A stretch of DNA of 64,000 nucleotides from contig NZ_JGZB01000003.1 in the NCBI RefSeq assembly GCF_000741255.1, positions 248,001-312,000 on the forward strand. Reading direction: 5' to 3'. The position numbers and the translations under genes were made by a program. The DNA is from Bifidobacterium magnum. GTDB lineage: Bacteria; Actinomycetota; Actinomycetes; Actinomycetales; Bifidobacteriaceae. Of this stretch, positions 36,761 through 45,557 are shown piece by piece (within the stretch, counting starts at the first letter, position 1; every line of letters starts with the position of its first letter). The notes beneath the pieces were generated by a model. The model was not told the DNA's origin. It worked only from the letters and a program-made list of their open reading frames with translations, and did no database searches.

Positions 36761-39241
36761 TCACATGAGGTCGTGCTTGTCCAGCCACTTCATGGCGACG
36801 GCGCCCATCGGAATACGCAGCCAGTAGAACGCGATACGGTAGACGAGCGTCGCGGACACGGCGATGGTGGATGGGACGCCGATGGCCGTGAATGCCACCG
36901 ACAGGGCCGCTTCTACGGCGCCCATGCCGCCCGGAGTGGGGACGGCCGAGCCCAAAGTGTTGGCGAGCAGGAACACAAAAGTGGTTTCGATCGGGTTCAT
37001 ATGGTAGCCGAAAGCGAGCAGCGCGGCCCAGAAGCCCAGACCCGTGGCCAGGTTCAGCACCAACGCGCCCACAATGCCGGCGGTCAGTTCGCGCGGCTGC
37101 GTAAGCGTTTCCGCGAGCGAACGGGCATAGGACTTGACGATCGGCATCAGCTTGGCGACCACAAGCTTGCGTACGGGAGGGATCATCATGGCCACGGAAA
37201 TGACAATGGCCAAAATGGCGATCACCAGAATCAGCGTGTTGGTCGGGATCATGCCCGAAAGCGTGTTGCGTCCCGTGAAAATGCCGATAAACAGCAGCAA
37301 CACCACGGTGACGGCGGCCTGCACCACCCACACGGCGCTCATGATGGCCGTGCTGCGGTAGCCGCTATGGCGCAGGAACTGCAAATTCACAAAAGCCGGG
37401 CCAATACCCGCGGGCATTGATACGGCGGCGAAGCCTTGGGCGACCTGGGACATGAACAGACCCGGAATGGAACGCTTGTCTCGGTCCATGAATCCGCCCA
37501 GCGTGATCGCCGAACCGACCCATGCCAGCAGCGAGAAGACCAGGCAGGTGAGTGCGAGCCAGATGTTCGCGTCCTTGATGGCGGTGATCATTTCCTCGGG
37601 CTTGAGCTGCGTGAACACGACCACCACGGCCACGACCAGCAGGCCGAGGGCCACGAACGAACGCACACTGAAACGCGTGATCGTGACCTGTTCCACGGAT
37701 TCGGCCACATCTTCGGGAAGCGTTTTGCTGATTTCCTCACGCAAATGTTCCAACAGATGCTTGTCCCAACCGGGCAACGCGCGCGTGGACGCGGGGACGG
37801 CGGCCTTCTGGATAAAAGGAATGAGGTTGACGAGCGTGGTGTTGTTCCACACGCGTCGGGCGATGTCCACGGTGCGGCGCGTGCCGTATAGCGTGGCCAG
37901 CAATGCGAGCAGTTCCACCTTGTCCAACGCGATATTGGCCGGTGCGCTCGCGAAGTCGCCGTTCTGCCAGCCCGCGACAAACAGGTCTCCGTTTTCCAAA
38001 CGGGCCAGCGTGTCGATCGAAATCTGACGGTGCGTATATCCGCGGTCGTGGGCCGTCTGGATGTAGCGCATGACCGACACGAGGTCGTCGTCGGTAAGCG
38101 CCGTAGGATCGCATGCCGTGGCGCGCGGATGGTTGTAGAACACCATGATCGACGATTCGCCGATATCGGTGACGCCATACGGCTTGATGGTTTCCAGATC
38201 CAGCGAATGCAGTCCCATGAGCATGGCCATATGGTGGTGCGTGGCGTCGCGTGCGGACCGGTCGTGGCGCACGGCCACGCCGCTGAGTTTGATCCACTGC
38301 CAGATCTGGCCCAGGTAACCCGTCATCTGCACCTGGTTGTCAAGTACCGACACCACATAGGTGTGTCCGTTGGCTTCCAGATCATACAGGCGCGAATGCT
38401 CGGTCAGGTCGTCCTCAAGCGACAGCGGCAATAGCGCGGGCTTGGTCTCATCCATATTGCGCCGCGTCAATTTGGTGGCGTCCAGTCCGATCGTTTCCAA
38501 CGCGGACACGATTTGCGATCCCCATGCGCCCGTGTTCTGCGTGCCGATGATGAAACGCATGACGAGGCCGACAATACGGCCCACGAGCAGCGCGAGGATC
38601 ACGCCGACCACGGAACTCCACGAAGTGATGATCAGAACGATGGCGGCGCCGACAAGAATGTTCCATCCCCATTTGACGGCCGTACGCGTCCTGCGCGGGC
38701 CGGCCACGGTAAGGAACGCGCCCAAGGCGGCGCAAAAATCGGGCAGCAGCCCGTTGCCGACACTTGTTCCCGCGGCGAGAATCTGGTCGATAAGCACGGT
38801 GTTGTTCACTGTGGAAATGAGCCACGACACGGCCCAAGCCCCGGCGAATCCGAGTAGCAGCGCCGCTCCCGACATGGCGGACTGGAACCATTCGCGGTTG
38901 ACAAGCAGCTGAATGAGGACGCTTAAGACCACCACGACAATGACGAGCTGTTGCAGCATGGATGCCGGCAAGTCCAACAGCCAGTTGAACGTGTTGCCCG
39001 CATTGCGCGCGTCGTTCTCCACGCCGCTGGTCACGCCGCGCATGTACAGGGCGAGAATAATGACAATGGCGATGCCCAGCAGCGAAGCCCCGGCGGCGAG
39101 CAAGTCGCCATACACGTGCGTGCGCCGCGGTTCCACATCCTCGATAACCGCCTTGCGCTCGGGGGCGGGCTCCAGCATGGCGTTGTCGGCGGCTACCGGA
39201 AGGTTGTCGCCCAATTGCTCCATATCACTGTGTTCGCTCAT
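36761..39241 (-). CDS. Membrane protein: degenerate kinase-like domain fused to LPG-synthase/YbhN-type flippase domain
   Basis: An 826-residue protein in three parts. Residues 45-235 hold about six hydrophobic segments. Residues about 270-480 are soluble and resemble an atypical kinase fold: YTHRQIS (403-408) stands where the catalytic HxD loop is expected, but with Gln for Asp, and LFVAGWQNGD (420-429) stands where the metal-binding Asp-Phe-Gly or Asp-x-Asp is expected, with Gly for Asp. Residues 525-826 are a lysylphosphatidylglycerol synthetase TM/UPF0104-type domain with MPAGIGPAFVNLQFL and NTLGSAVPTPGGMGAVEAAL. It lacks the C-terminal aminoacyl-transferase domain of MprF. Lipid or undecaprenyl-linked substrate flipping is plausible. 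The function is not established. AGGGG precedes the ATG. Confidence 0.8.
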   Translation of the reverse strand: MSEHSDMEQLGDNLPVAADNAMLEPAPERKAVIEDVEPRRTHVYGDLLAAGASLLGIAIVIILALYMRGVTSGVENDARNAGNTFNWLLDLPASMLQQLVIVVVVLSVLIQLLVNREWFQSAMSGAALLLGFAGAWAVSWLISTVNNTVLIDQILAAGTSVGNGLLPDFCAALGAFLTVAGPRRTRTAVKWGWNILVGAAIVLIITSWSSVVGVILALLVGRIVGLVMRFIIGTQNTGAWGSQIVSALETIGLDATKLTRRNMDETKPALLPLSLEDDLTEHSRLYDLEANGHTYVVSVLDNQVQMTGYLGQIWQWIKLSGVAVRHDRSARDATHHHMAMLMGLHSLDLETIKPYGVTDIGESSIMVFYNHPRATACDPTALTDDDLVSVMRYIQTAHDRGYTHRQISIDTLARLENGDLFVAGWQNGDFASAPANIALDKVELLALLATLYGTRRTVDIARRVWNNTTLVNLIPFIQKAAVPASTRALPGWDKHLLEHLREEISKTLPEDVAESVEQVTITRFSVRSFVALGLLVVAVVVVFTQLKPEEMITAIKDANIWLALTCLVFSLLAWVGSAITLGGFMDRDKRSIPGLFMSQVAQGFAAVSMPAGIGPAFVNLQFLRHSGYRSTAIMSAVWVVQAAVTVVLLLFIGIFTGRNTLSGMIPTNTLILVIAILAIVISVAMMIPPVRKLVVAKLMPIVKSYARSLAETLTQPRELTAGIVGALVLNLATGLGFWAALLAFGYHMNPIETTFVFLLANTLGSAVPTPGGMGAVEAALSVAFTAIGVPSTIAVSATLVYRIAFYWLRIPMGAVAMKWLDKHDLM

Positions 39242-39330
39242 TCACACCCCTGCACTCTGGTCATGCCATGCCGGCCGCAACCCGTATTGAAACCCGCTGC
39301 CAAACGGCCTGTTAGCAATAGCATTGTACG

Positions 39331-39397
39331 CGCTCCACCACGGCCCGCGTCAATGGTTTTCTGACGAAGTAAACCATCGACGCGCGGTGGAGGAGCG
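39331..39397 (-). repeat. Large imperfect inverted repeat and possible promoter in the flippase-purB gap
   Basis: CGCTCCACC... at 39331 pairs with ...GGTGGAGGAGCG ending at 39397, and ATGGTTT pairs with AAACCAT at the centre, giving a long imperfect stem. It may end the purB transcript, although no U run follows. On the minus strand TTGACG (39353-39348) and TACAAT (39328-39323), 19 bases apart, could form a promoter for the flippase-like gene within the same segment. Confidence 0.45.
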
Positions 39398-39420
39398 CGA
39401 ATTGTTTAGACCTGAGTACG

Positions 39421-40863
39421 TTATCGGGCGTAGGAGACGAGACGCGAGGCGATGCCCACGTAGGTGCTGGGCGTAAGCGACTTCAACAGCGTCGCGGTCT
39501 GCTCGTCAAACGGCAGGGAATCGATAAAGGCCGTCACATCCTCTTGCGTGATGGTATTGCCGCGCATCAGGCGCTTGACCTGCTCGTAAGGATGCTCCAT
39601 GCCCGGCACTCCGCGCAGCTCGGCGGCGCGCATGGCCGTCTGGATGGGCTCTCCAAGCACCTCCCAATTGTCTTCCAACTCTTGGAGCATCACCGTTTCG
39701 TTGGGATGCACCGATTGCAGGCCTCCCAACAGATTGTGCAACGCGAGCAGCGAGTAGCCTAGCGCCGTGCCCACATTGCGCTGCGTGGTCGAATCGGTAA
39801 GGTCGCGCTGCCAGCGCGATTCCACAAGCGTGGCGCCCAAGCTGTCGAGCAGCGCGCACGACATTTCAAAATTCGCTTCCGCGTTTTCAAAACGGATCGG
39901 ATTGACCTTGTGGGGCATGGTGGAAGAGCCCGTGGCGCCCTTGACGGGAACCTGCGCGAACACGCCGCGCGAAATGTACATCCACACGTCCACGCACAAA
40001 TTGTGCAAAATGCGGTTCACATGGCTGATCGTGCCGTACAGTTCCGCCTGCCAGTCATGCGATTCGATTTGCGTGGTCAACGGGTTGAATGTCAGTCCCA
40101 TGCGTTCTTCAACAAACACGCGCGACACTTCGAACCAGTCCGTGTCCGGAGCGGCGACCGTATGCGCGCCGAACGTGCCCGTGGCGCCGTTGATCTTGCC
40201 CAGATACTCCTGTTCGACCACATGCGTCAGCTGACGGTGGATACGGTATACGAACACGGCGAGCTCCTTGCCCAAGGTGGTAGGCGTGGCGGGCTGTCCG
40301 TGCGTCAACGCCAGCAGCGGCATCTCGGCGTATTGGCGCGCCTGGGCGTCAAGATGCTCCTCCACGCTACGGGCCGCGGGAAGCCATACCTGTTCCACGG
40401 CGTGCTTGATACAACGCGCGGTGGACAGGTTGTTGATGTCCTCGCTCGTGCAAGCGAAATGCACAAGCGTCGCCAGACGCGTCAGCTGCGTGGGACGTCC
40501 CAGCACCTGTTCGGCACGTGCCAGCTCGTCGTCGATGTAATATTCCACAGCCTTGACGTCATGCTTGGTTACCGATTCGTATTCGGCATGCCTGGCGATG
40601 GAATCCGCGTCAAATTGCGGCGCGATGGCGCGCAAATACGCTTGTTCCTCCTCATCGAGAGGCTCGATGCCGGCGAGCAGCGGCTGGTAACCGTTCCCTT
40701 CATACCCGTTGGCGAGCATGATCATCCATTCGGTTTCCACCACGATGCGCTCGCGGTTGAGCGCGGGCTCACTGACATATTCCACAAGGGGAGCAGTCTG
40801 GTTGTGGTAGCGGCCGTCCAGGGACGTGAGTGCGATGGCAGGTGAAATATCAGTAAGTTTCAT
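39421..40863 (-). CDS. purB: Adenylosuccinate lyase
   Basis: A 480-residue fumarase-superfamily enzyme acting twice in purine synthesis (SAICAR to AICAR, and adenylosuccinate to AMP). TSLDGRY opens the protein. TSEDINNLSTA and THGQPATPTTLGKE are the first two conserved regions, and the signature loop GSSTMPHKVNPIRFENAE carries the catalytic Ser. The sequence and length resemble the E. coli-type PurB rather than the shorter Bacillus type. It is followed by a 51-base gap to the next gene on the same strand (upstream of it in transcription). Confidence 0.96.
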   Translation of the reverse strand: MKLTDISPAIALTSLDGRYHNQTAPLVEYVSEPALNRERIVVETEWMIMLANGYEGNGYQPLLAGIEPLDEEEQAYLRAIAPQFDADSIARHAEYESVTKHDVKAVEYYIDDELARAEQVLGRPTQLTRLATLVHFACTSEDINNLSTARCIKHAVEQVWLPAARSVEEHLDAQARQYAEMPLLALTHGQPATPTTLGKELAVFVYRIHRQLTHVVEQEYLGKINGATGTFGAHTVAAPDTDWFEVSRVFVEERMGLTFNPLTTQIESHDWQAELYGTISHVNRILHNLCVDVWMYISRGVFAQVPVKGATGSSTMPHKVNPIRFENAEANFEMSCALLDSLGATLVESRWQRDLTDSTTQRNVGTALGYSLLALHNLLGGLQSVHPNETVMLQELEDNWEVLGEPIQTAMRAAELRGVPGMEHPYEQVKRLMRGNTITQEDVTAFIDSLPFDEQTATLLKSLTPSTYVGIASRLVSYAR

Positions 40864-40914
40864 ACTGTTCAGCCTAGCTCACGCACGTAACGCAACGGGG
40901 GCGCAGACGTCACT

Positions 40915-42453
40915 TCATTCATATGCTGGACGTTCCCGCCCTCCCATGCGGCCTTGCCAATAGGTCGTGCCCATGTAAGTCCCGTCAATACTGTGGCGGA
41001 AATGCTCCTCATGTTCCCCGACCCCTTTGTTCCCCAAACGCGTGGCGTCCTCGTAGGCGGCCTGATGGTATTCAAGCCAGTGCGTGATCTCGTAACGGTC
41101 GGAAGTGGTGGCGACCTCCACACCGTTTGCCGACTCGTCGTCAGACGTCGTCAGGCTTCCGCGCACGGTAAGCCATGTTGGGATGGCCGGATTGGCCGCC
41201 CCGTCCAAGGCCGCGACGAGCTCGTCCTCCATTTCAATGCTCGTCACCCACGTGCGTTCTGGAATCGGATGGTTGGCAATGGGGGAGCCGGCCGTAACCA
41301 CATGGTCCACCACATACGTGTCCTGCGCGTCCGCGGCTATGGCAGCCGCCACGATGCCGCCTTGCGAATGCCCGATCAGGGAAACATGGTCGCCGGGGCG
41401 GACGCCGGCGCGTTCCATCGCCTCCCTGACCATGCGCGCGCTGTCGGCACGTTTGCGCTGTTCGGCGCTCGCGCTCATGAGTTCGACATTCTGTTCCCAT
41501 CCGAACGGTGAGTCGCGCTTGCCGTCCGTTCCCGGAATCGTCACGAGCCATGCGTCGGTTCCGTCATCTTTGCGATATTGAGAAATGGCGATGGTCCCGT
41601 ATTCCAGCCCCGCGTCGTCTTCTCCGCGCAGTCGCGCCGTCCCCAAGGAGTGCAAGTCCGACAGTGCGCCGGAAATGGACGACGTGCTTCCTACCACCTC
41701 TCTGGAAGGCGTCACTTGGCGTACCGTAAGTGCGTCGCCTTGCCACAGGTTCTTGATTGTGGCGGAAACATGGCCGATTGCCGCGGCTCCCATATTCACC
41801 TCGTCTGTGGTTCCGACCGCGCCCAGCAACGGCGCTTTGGTCACCAGCGACCCCACGCCGCTCATCAGGCCTTCCTGTGCCCATGTGGTGGCATTCAGCG
41901 CATGCACCACGTTGATGCCGCCCTCGTTGACCATGCCGTACACGAGGCCGCCCACCGCGAAGACGCCCGTAAGCGCCAACGCGGGCAGTGGATGGCGTCG
42001 CGCGAAGAGTTCGACGAGTTCCGTGATGACGCGCCTATTCGCCGATTCGGCGTCCGCATAGAGCCCATGCGCGCGGATCAATTTGTCCGCCAGCGAGCGC
42101 AGCTGCGAGGCGTCGCGCCGCAAATCCGCCGCGAGCCGCCCGCATACCGACACTAGGGACGGCAGGTCGAGTGAGACATGGCTCATGGCGGCTGTGGCGG
42201 CAAGCGTCTGTCCGGACGCGTCTGCGGCGATATTGGGACTGGGAAGTGGAGAGGCTGACGGATTGGCCGCCGCGCACCACTGCAGGCGCGACTGCTGGGA
42301 GGACACCGTGATCTGGGCGCGGCCCCATGCCGTCGCCGCAGCGGCCAAGCGGTCCGCACGGTCGACCAGTGTTCGCGCGGCCACATAAAAATATTGTTCC
42401 TCCGCCACGCTATAGCGCGAGCCGCCCGTAATCGTGGATGTGACGTACGGCAT
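40915..42453 (-). CDS. Alpha/beta hydrolase with helical N-terminal domain and membrane segment
   Basis: A 512-residue protein. Residues 15-155 are largely alpha-helical and rich in Ala, Leu, Arg and Ser, similar in feel to WXG/LXG-type domains. Residues 155-175 form a hydrophobic, membrane-like segment. The C-terminal half is an alpha/beta hydrolase with the lipase-type nucleophile elbow GHSQGG (Ser363) preceded by HVSLI, and with candidate acid and His residues near 390-490. It starts one base after the stop of the WXG-like gene, so the two are co-expressed. The ATG 42453 start was chosen for this coupling, as the longer frame overlaps that gene. A secreted esterase or a toxin-like effector is possible. 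Confidence 0.7.
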   Translation of the reverse strand: MPYVTSTITGGSRYSVAEEQYFYVAARTLVDRADRLAAAATAWGRAQITVSSQQSRLQWCAAANPSASPLPSPNIAADASGQTLAATAAMSHVSLDLPSLVSVCGRLAADLRRDASQLRSLADKLIRAHGLYADAESANRRVITELVELFARRHPLPALALTGVFAVGGLVYGMVNEGGINVVHALNATTWAQEGLMSGVGSLVTKAPLLGAVGTTDEVNMGAAAIGHVSATIKNLWQGDALTVRQVTPSREVVGSTSSISGALSDLHSLGTARLRGEDDAGLEYGTIAISQYRKDDGTDAWLVTIPGTDGKRDSPFGWEQNVELMSASAEQRKRADSARMVREAMERAGVRPGDHVSLIGHSQGGIVAAAIAADAQDTYVVDHVVTAGSPIANHPIPERTWVTSIEMEDELVAALDGAANPAIPTWLTVRGSLTTSDDESANGVEVATTSDRYEITHWLEYHQAAYEDATRLGNKGVGEHEEHFRHSIDGTYMGTTYWQGRMGGRERPAYE

Positions 42454-42454
42454 G

Positions 42455-42769
42455 CTACATCTCGTTTCCCTGGCACAAGACGCGTGCGCGCTCGGCCAGA
42501 TGTTCCGCGGATGGCACCGCCTTGGCGAGTTGGGCGAGTTGTTCGGTATACAAGTCGGCGGCTTGTCCCGTCCAGTCGCGCGCCGCGCAATCACGGGGAA
42601 GCGCCCGCACATCCTGGAGTGTGCGCAGCGAGGACTCGGCCAGCGGCATGATCAAGGCCGCACATGTCTCGGCCACGCTGGTACATGGGCACGCGGCCCC
42701 CGCAACGTTGAAAGGGGAAGGCATGGCAAAGGGGGAGGCGGAAGCGGGTGGAAACGTCGATAAGCTCAT
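42455..42769 (-). CDS. WXG100-like small protein
   Basis: A 104-residue protein with no signal peptide. Its C-terminal two thirds are helical, and a W-x-G lies in DWTGQAADLYTEQLAQL, the turn typical of the WXG100/ESAT-6 family, though the N-terminal third is Pro/Ala/Ser-rich with Cys residues not usual for that family. It is immediately followed by the helical alpha/beta hydrolase gene. A partner or chaperone-like role for the hydrolase, as in type VII secretion pairs, is inferred from size, motif and context only. The ATG start is one choice; a downstream ATG in the same frame is possible. Confidence 0.6.
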   Translation of the reverse strand: MSLSTFPPASASPFAMPSPFNVAGAACPCTSVAETCAALIMPLAESSLRTLQDVRALPRDCAARDWTGQAADLYTEQLAQLAKAVPSAEHLAERARVLCQGNEM

Positions 42770-42800
42770 GCTTCCATGAAAACGCGCGCATATAGAAAAC

Positions 42801-42837
42801 GCATGCCCGTCTGGCCGGTGTGGCTAGACGGGCATGC
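42801..42837 (-). terminator. Intrinsic terminator of the MoxR-VWA operon
   Basis: GCATGCCCGTCT pairs perfectly with AGACGGGCATGC, and GCC/GGC extends the stem. On the minus strand the hairpin is followed by GTTTTC. It lies downstream of the last gene of the MoxR operon and upstream of the WXG-like gene, so the two units are probably separate. Confidence 0.8.
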
Positions 42838-42898
42838 AAATGGCGTTGAAGTGCACAAGTGTCGCGGTTGTGCACCGGTGCCGGTCAGGAGGCGACTA

Positions 42899-43477
42899 TT
42901 ACCAAGGTTTCGCCGTGGACTGGTTGGTGGATGTGGTCGCCCCGTCGTCGCTGGTGGCGTAGTCGGAACTCAACGGTTCCTGCGACGCGGTCGGACCGTT
43001 GGACTGCAGCATTTGCTGGATTTGCTCCTGCTGTTCGGCGCTCAGGGCGGATTCTCCGGAGGATTGTGAAGCGTCCTTGTCGGAGTTCGGCTGTTGTTGC
43101 TTGATCGCGTCTTGGAGCTTTTGCGTGAGCGCACGCGAAACCTTCGTATTGTCTTCAATCGACGTGCGTACGGAAGGCAACAGCACGCCATGCATGGCGT
43201 ATGCGCTTTGCAGTTCCAGATCGACCTGCCGCTGCTTGGCAAGCAACGACGGCAGGTCGACGTCGTCGGCCGCAGCTTCATGCACGTTGTCCGCGAGCTG
43301 GGCGCTGGCCGTATTGTAGGTGCCGACCGCCGAGAGGTTGATGGCGCCCAGCACCGCGCATCCGGCCAGGAGCACAGCGCAGGCGACGAGCACAATGCGC
43401 ACGGGCAACGGCGCGCCCGCGCGCATTGTGCGTTGGGGCATGTCTTCAAGATCGTGATCCGTTGGATGTGTGCTCAT
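42899..43477 (-). CDS. Membrane-anchored protein with Gln/Ser-rich C-terminus (last gene of MoxR operon)
   Basis: A 192-residue protein I do not recognise. A cytoplasmic N-terminus of about 25 residues precedes one hydrophobic segment (about 27-49), which contains LLAGC. A helical extracytoplasmic part (about 55-125) follows, then a low-complexity tail rich in Gln, Ser and Asp. The N-terminal topology suggests a single-pass membrane protein with the tail outside. The ATG overlaps the stop of the second VWA gene (ATGA), so it belongs to the MoxR-VWA operon. It could be a lineage-specific accessory factor of the complex. Confidence 0.75.
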   Translation of the reverse strand: MSTHPTDHDLEDMPQRTMRAGAPLPVRIVLVACAVLLAGCAVLGAINLSAVGTYNTASAQLADNVHEAAADDVDLPSLLAKQRQVDLELQSAYAMHGVLLPSVRTSIEDNTKVSRALTQKLQDAIKQQQPNSDKDASQSSGESALSAEQQEQIQQMLQSNGPTASQEPLSSDYATSDDGATTSTNQSTAKPW

Positions 43478-44496
43478 AGTAACTTCCTTGACATTGCGAT
43501 CCAGGCTCCCATTTCCCATGCGAGCAGCGTCGCCAACGCTATGGCGAAGGGCCAGACGATAGGCGCCACGCGCATGCGTTCCTTGACAGTGGAGTCGACA
43601 CGCCAATGCGCGGACTGCTGCGCGATCACGGAACTGTCCACGCCCTGGGAAGGGCCGAGGATGAGATAGGATCCGCTCAATTCGTCGGCGATTTTCTTGA
43701 TGGTGTCCACGTCCATTTTGGAAATGCCGTCTTGTTTGGTGCCCGGATCCACCACGTATTGGTCGCGTTGCAACGTGCCGTCCGGGTTGATCTTGGGGAT
43801 CTTCGCGCCCTGCGTGCTGCCCACGCCGATGACGCACGCGTCGGAAACATACTGGCGCAGCGACGAGAACGTGCGGCGTGTTCCTGGAGTGGTCTGCTCG
43901 CCGTCCGTAATGAGATACAGCACAATACGGTCGTCCGGATGCTGGTTGTGGATGGCCGTGACCGTGTTGATCAGCTGGTCGAGGCCGGCGTCCAGCGACG
44001 AACCGGACGACTGCGTGGTCGGCTCGGCCTTCAACGAACGTGCCCATGCGGTGATGGCGCCCGTATCGGGAGTCAGCGGCACATCAAGCGTGCCCGTCTT
44101 GCCGAAACTGATGCCCGCGAAACTCGCGTTCGTATAGAGCTTCGTCAGGTCGTCAATTGCGCTCTGGGCCGCCTGCAGTCGTGTCATCGTTTCCGCGCCG
44201 CCCGCATGGGCATCGTCCACTGCCATGGATCCCGTCACGTCGGTGGCGATGACCACGTCGGTGCCATTGATCGCACGGCTTGACGTGGCCGTTGCCACGC
44301 TTGGCGTAAGCGCCAGAATGGCGATCAATATGCAAATGGCCGTACGACGGATGCACATGCCCAGCGTTTCATCGGTGCCGTCGCCCGAACGCAGGCGGTG
44401 CTGGACCACCTCGTATATGGCGCACGCGGCCATGACCACGGTAATGGCGATGCCGACGGGCCAGCCCAAGGCGGGGGCCAAAACTAATGAGTTCAT
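43474..44496 (-). CDS. VWA-domain membrane protein (second of the pair)
   Basis: A 340-residue protein with hydrophobic segments near residues 12-30 and 52-70, a VWA domain (about 78-290) and a C-terminal hydrophobic segment. The MIDAS motif is D86-V-T-G-S, with Thr in place of the usual Ser. The later MIDAS residues TDGEQTT are present. In MoxR-type operons (BatA/BatB) such proteins lie at the membrane and assemble with the AAA+ ATPase. Its ATG overlaps the stop of the first VWA gene by four bases. Confidence 0.85.
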   Translation of the reverse strand: MNSLVLAPALGWPVGIAITVVMAACAIYEVVQHRLRSGDGTDETLGMCIRRTAICILIAILALTPSVATATSSRAINGTDVVIATDVTGSMAVDDAHAGGAETMTRLQAAQSAIDDLTKLYTNASFAGISFGKTGTLDVPLTPDTGAITAWARSLKAEPTTQSSGSSLDAGLDQLINTVTAIHNQHPDDRIVLYLITDGEQTTPGTRRTFSSLRQYVSDACVIGVGSTQGAKIPKINPDGTLQRDQYVVDPGTKQDGISKMDVDTIKKIADELSGSYLILGPSQGVDSSVIAQQSAHWRVDSTVKERMRVAPIVWPFAIALATLLAWEMGAWIAMSRKLL

Positions 44497-45554
44497 CGCT
44501 TCAACCTCCAAGCCATGATGAGCCATGCCAACACGAAAACGGCCAGCGCGAGCGTCCACCAGCCCGGGGCATCCAATACCGCGGCCTTGCCGTGCTCCTG
44601 CGTGGTGGATACCTGACGCTTGTCGATTTCACGCACCAGCTGTTCCACAGAAGATCCGTCACTTTGGGTGAGGAACATGCCTCCAGCCCCTTCAATATCC
44701 TTTTTCATCGTCTGCGTCGCGGCATCCTGTTCACTGGACTTGGGCCCGGAATATAGGCCGTCCACGGTGATGCCCGCCTGCTTGGTCAGCGTCAACGCCT
44801 GCTTGAGGCTGTAGGTTTCCGTTCCGGACACCACGTTGTCGGTGGCCAACACGATGGAGGTCTCGCGGTCGGGCTTGGCGCCGTCACGCAACGCCGAATA
44901 GGTGAACCCGGGCAGCATGGCGGCGCAACTGACCAATCCGTCTCCAATAAGGCTGGTGGCGTCGTTTCGGTTCTGCGTGCCTTCGAGCCAATCGGAAACC
45001 TGCTGGTATTGCCGGTCGGTCATCTTGTCAATGTCGTCTTGCGTTTCCACGCCGCGCAGCATGTCGCTCGCCTGGGTGAGCTGCTTGGAGACGAGGGAAT
45101 AGTCGTCCGTAAGCGGGAACACCGTACGCGAAGTGGAGTTGAAAATGCTCAAGCCGATACGTTCGTCCTGGAAATGCTGGACGAGCTGCGCATAGGTATC
45201 GAGCACCTGATGGTCGTAGGGGAGGGTGGAGCCGGATACGTCCAGGCACAACACAATGTCTCGGCTGGAACTTGTCTCCGTCTGCTTGTCCACGGCGCTC
45301 GGGCGGCCCACCAAAACAACGGCCGTCACCAATGCGAGCGCGACCAGCACCGTGGCGACGCGATTAAGCGTATGCCACACGCGCATTAGCGCATTGCCTT
45401 GCTCCGTGTCCAGATCGTCGAGCACGTAATAGGATTCCGCCGTCTCCTGCGATCGCATACGGTGGTTGATCCACGCCGCGGCGGCGAACATGATGCCCGC
45501 AGCCACCAGCGCCGCGATCAGAATGGCCCAAGGCCATTGCCAACGCAATACCAT
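44493..45554 (-). CDS. VWA-domain membrane protein (first of the pair)
   Basis: A 353-residue BatA-like protein. It has an N-terminal hydrophobic segment (about 10-27), a second one at about 66-82, a VWA domain with MIDAS D105-V-S-G-S-T (about 98-300) and a C-terminal membrane segment. This is a canonical MIDAS, so metal binding is likely. The ATG lies three bases after the upstream TM gene. Together with the next gene it forms the paired VWA proteins typical of MoxR operons. Confidence 0.87.
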   Translation of the reverse strand: MVLRWQWPWAILIAALVAAGIMFAAAAWINHRMRSQETAESYYVLDDLDTEQGNALMRVWHTLNRVATVLVALALVTAVVLVGRPSAVDKQTETSSSRDIVLCLDVSGSTLPYDHQVLDTYAQLVQHFQDERIGLSIFNSTSRTVFPLTDDYSLVSKQLTQASDMLRGVETQDDIDKMTDRQYQQVSDWLEGTQNRNDATSLIGDGLVSCAAMLPGFTYSALRDGAKPDRETSIVLATDNVVSGTETYSLKQALTLTKQAGITVDGLYSGPKSSEQDAATQTMKKDIEGAGGMFLTQSDGSSVEQLVREIDKRQVSTTQEHGKAAVLDAPGWWTLALAVFVLAWLIMAWRLKR

Positions 45555-45557
45555 GGA

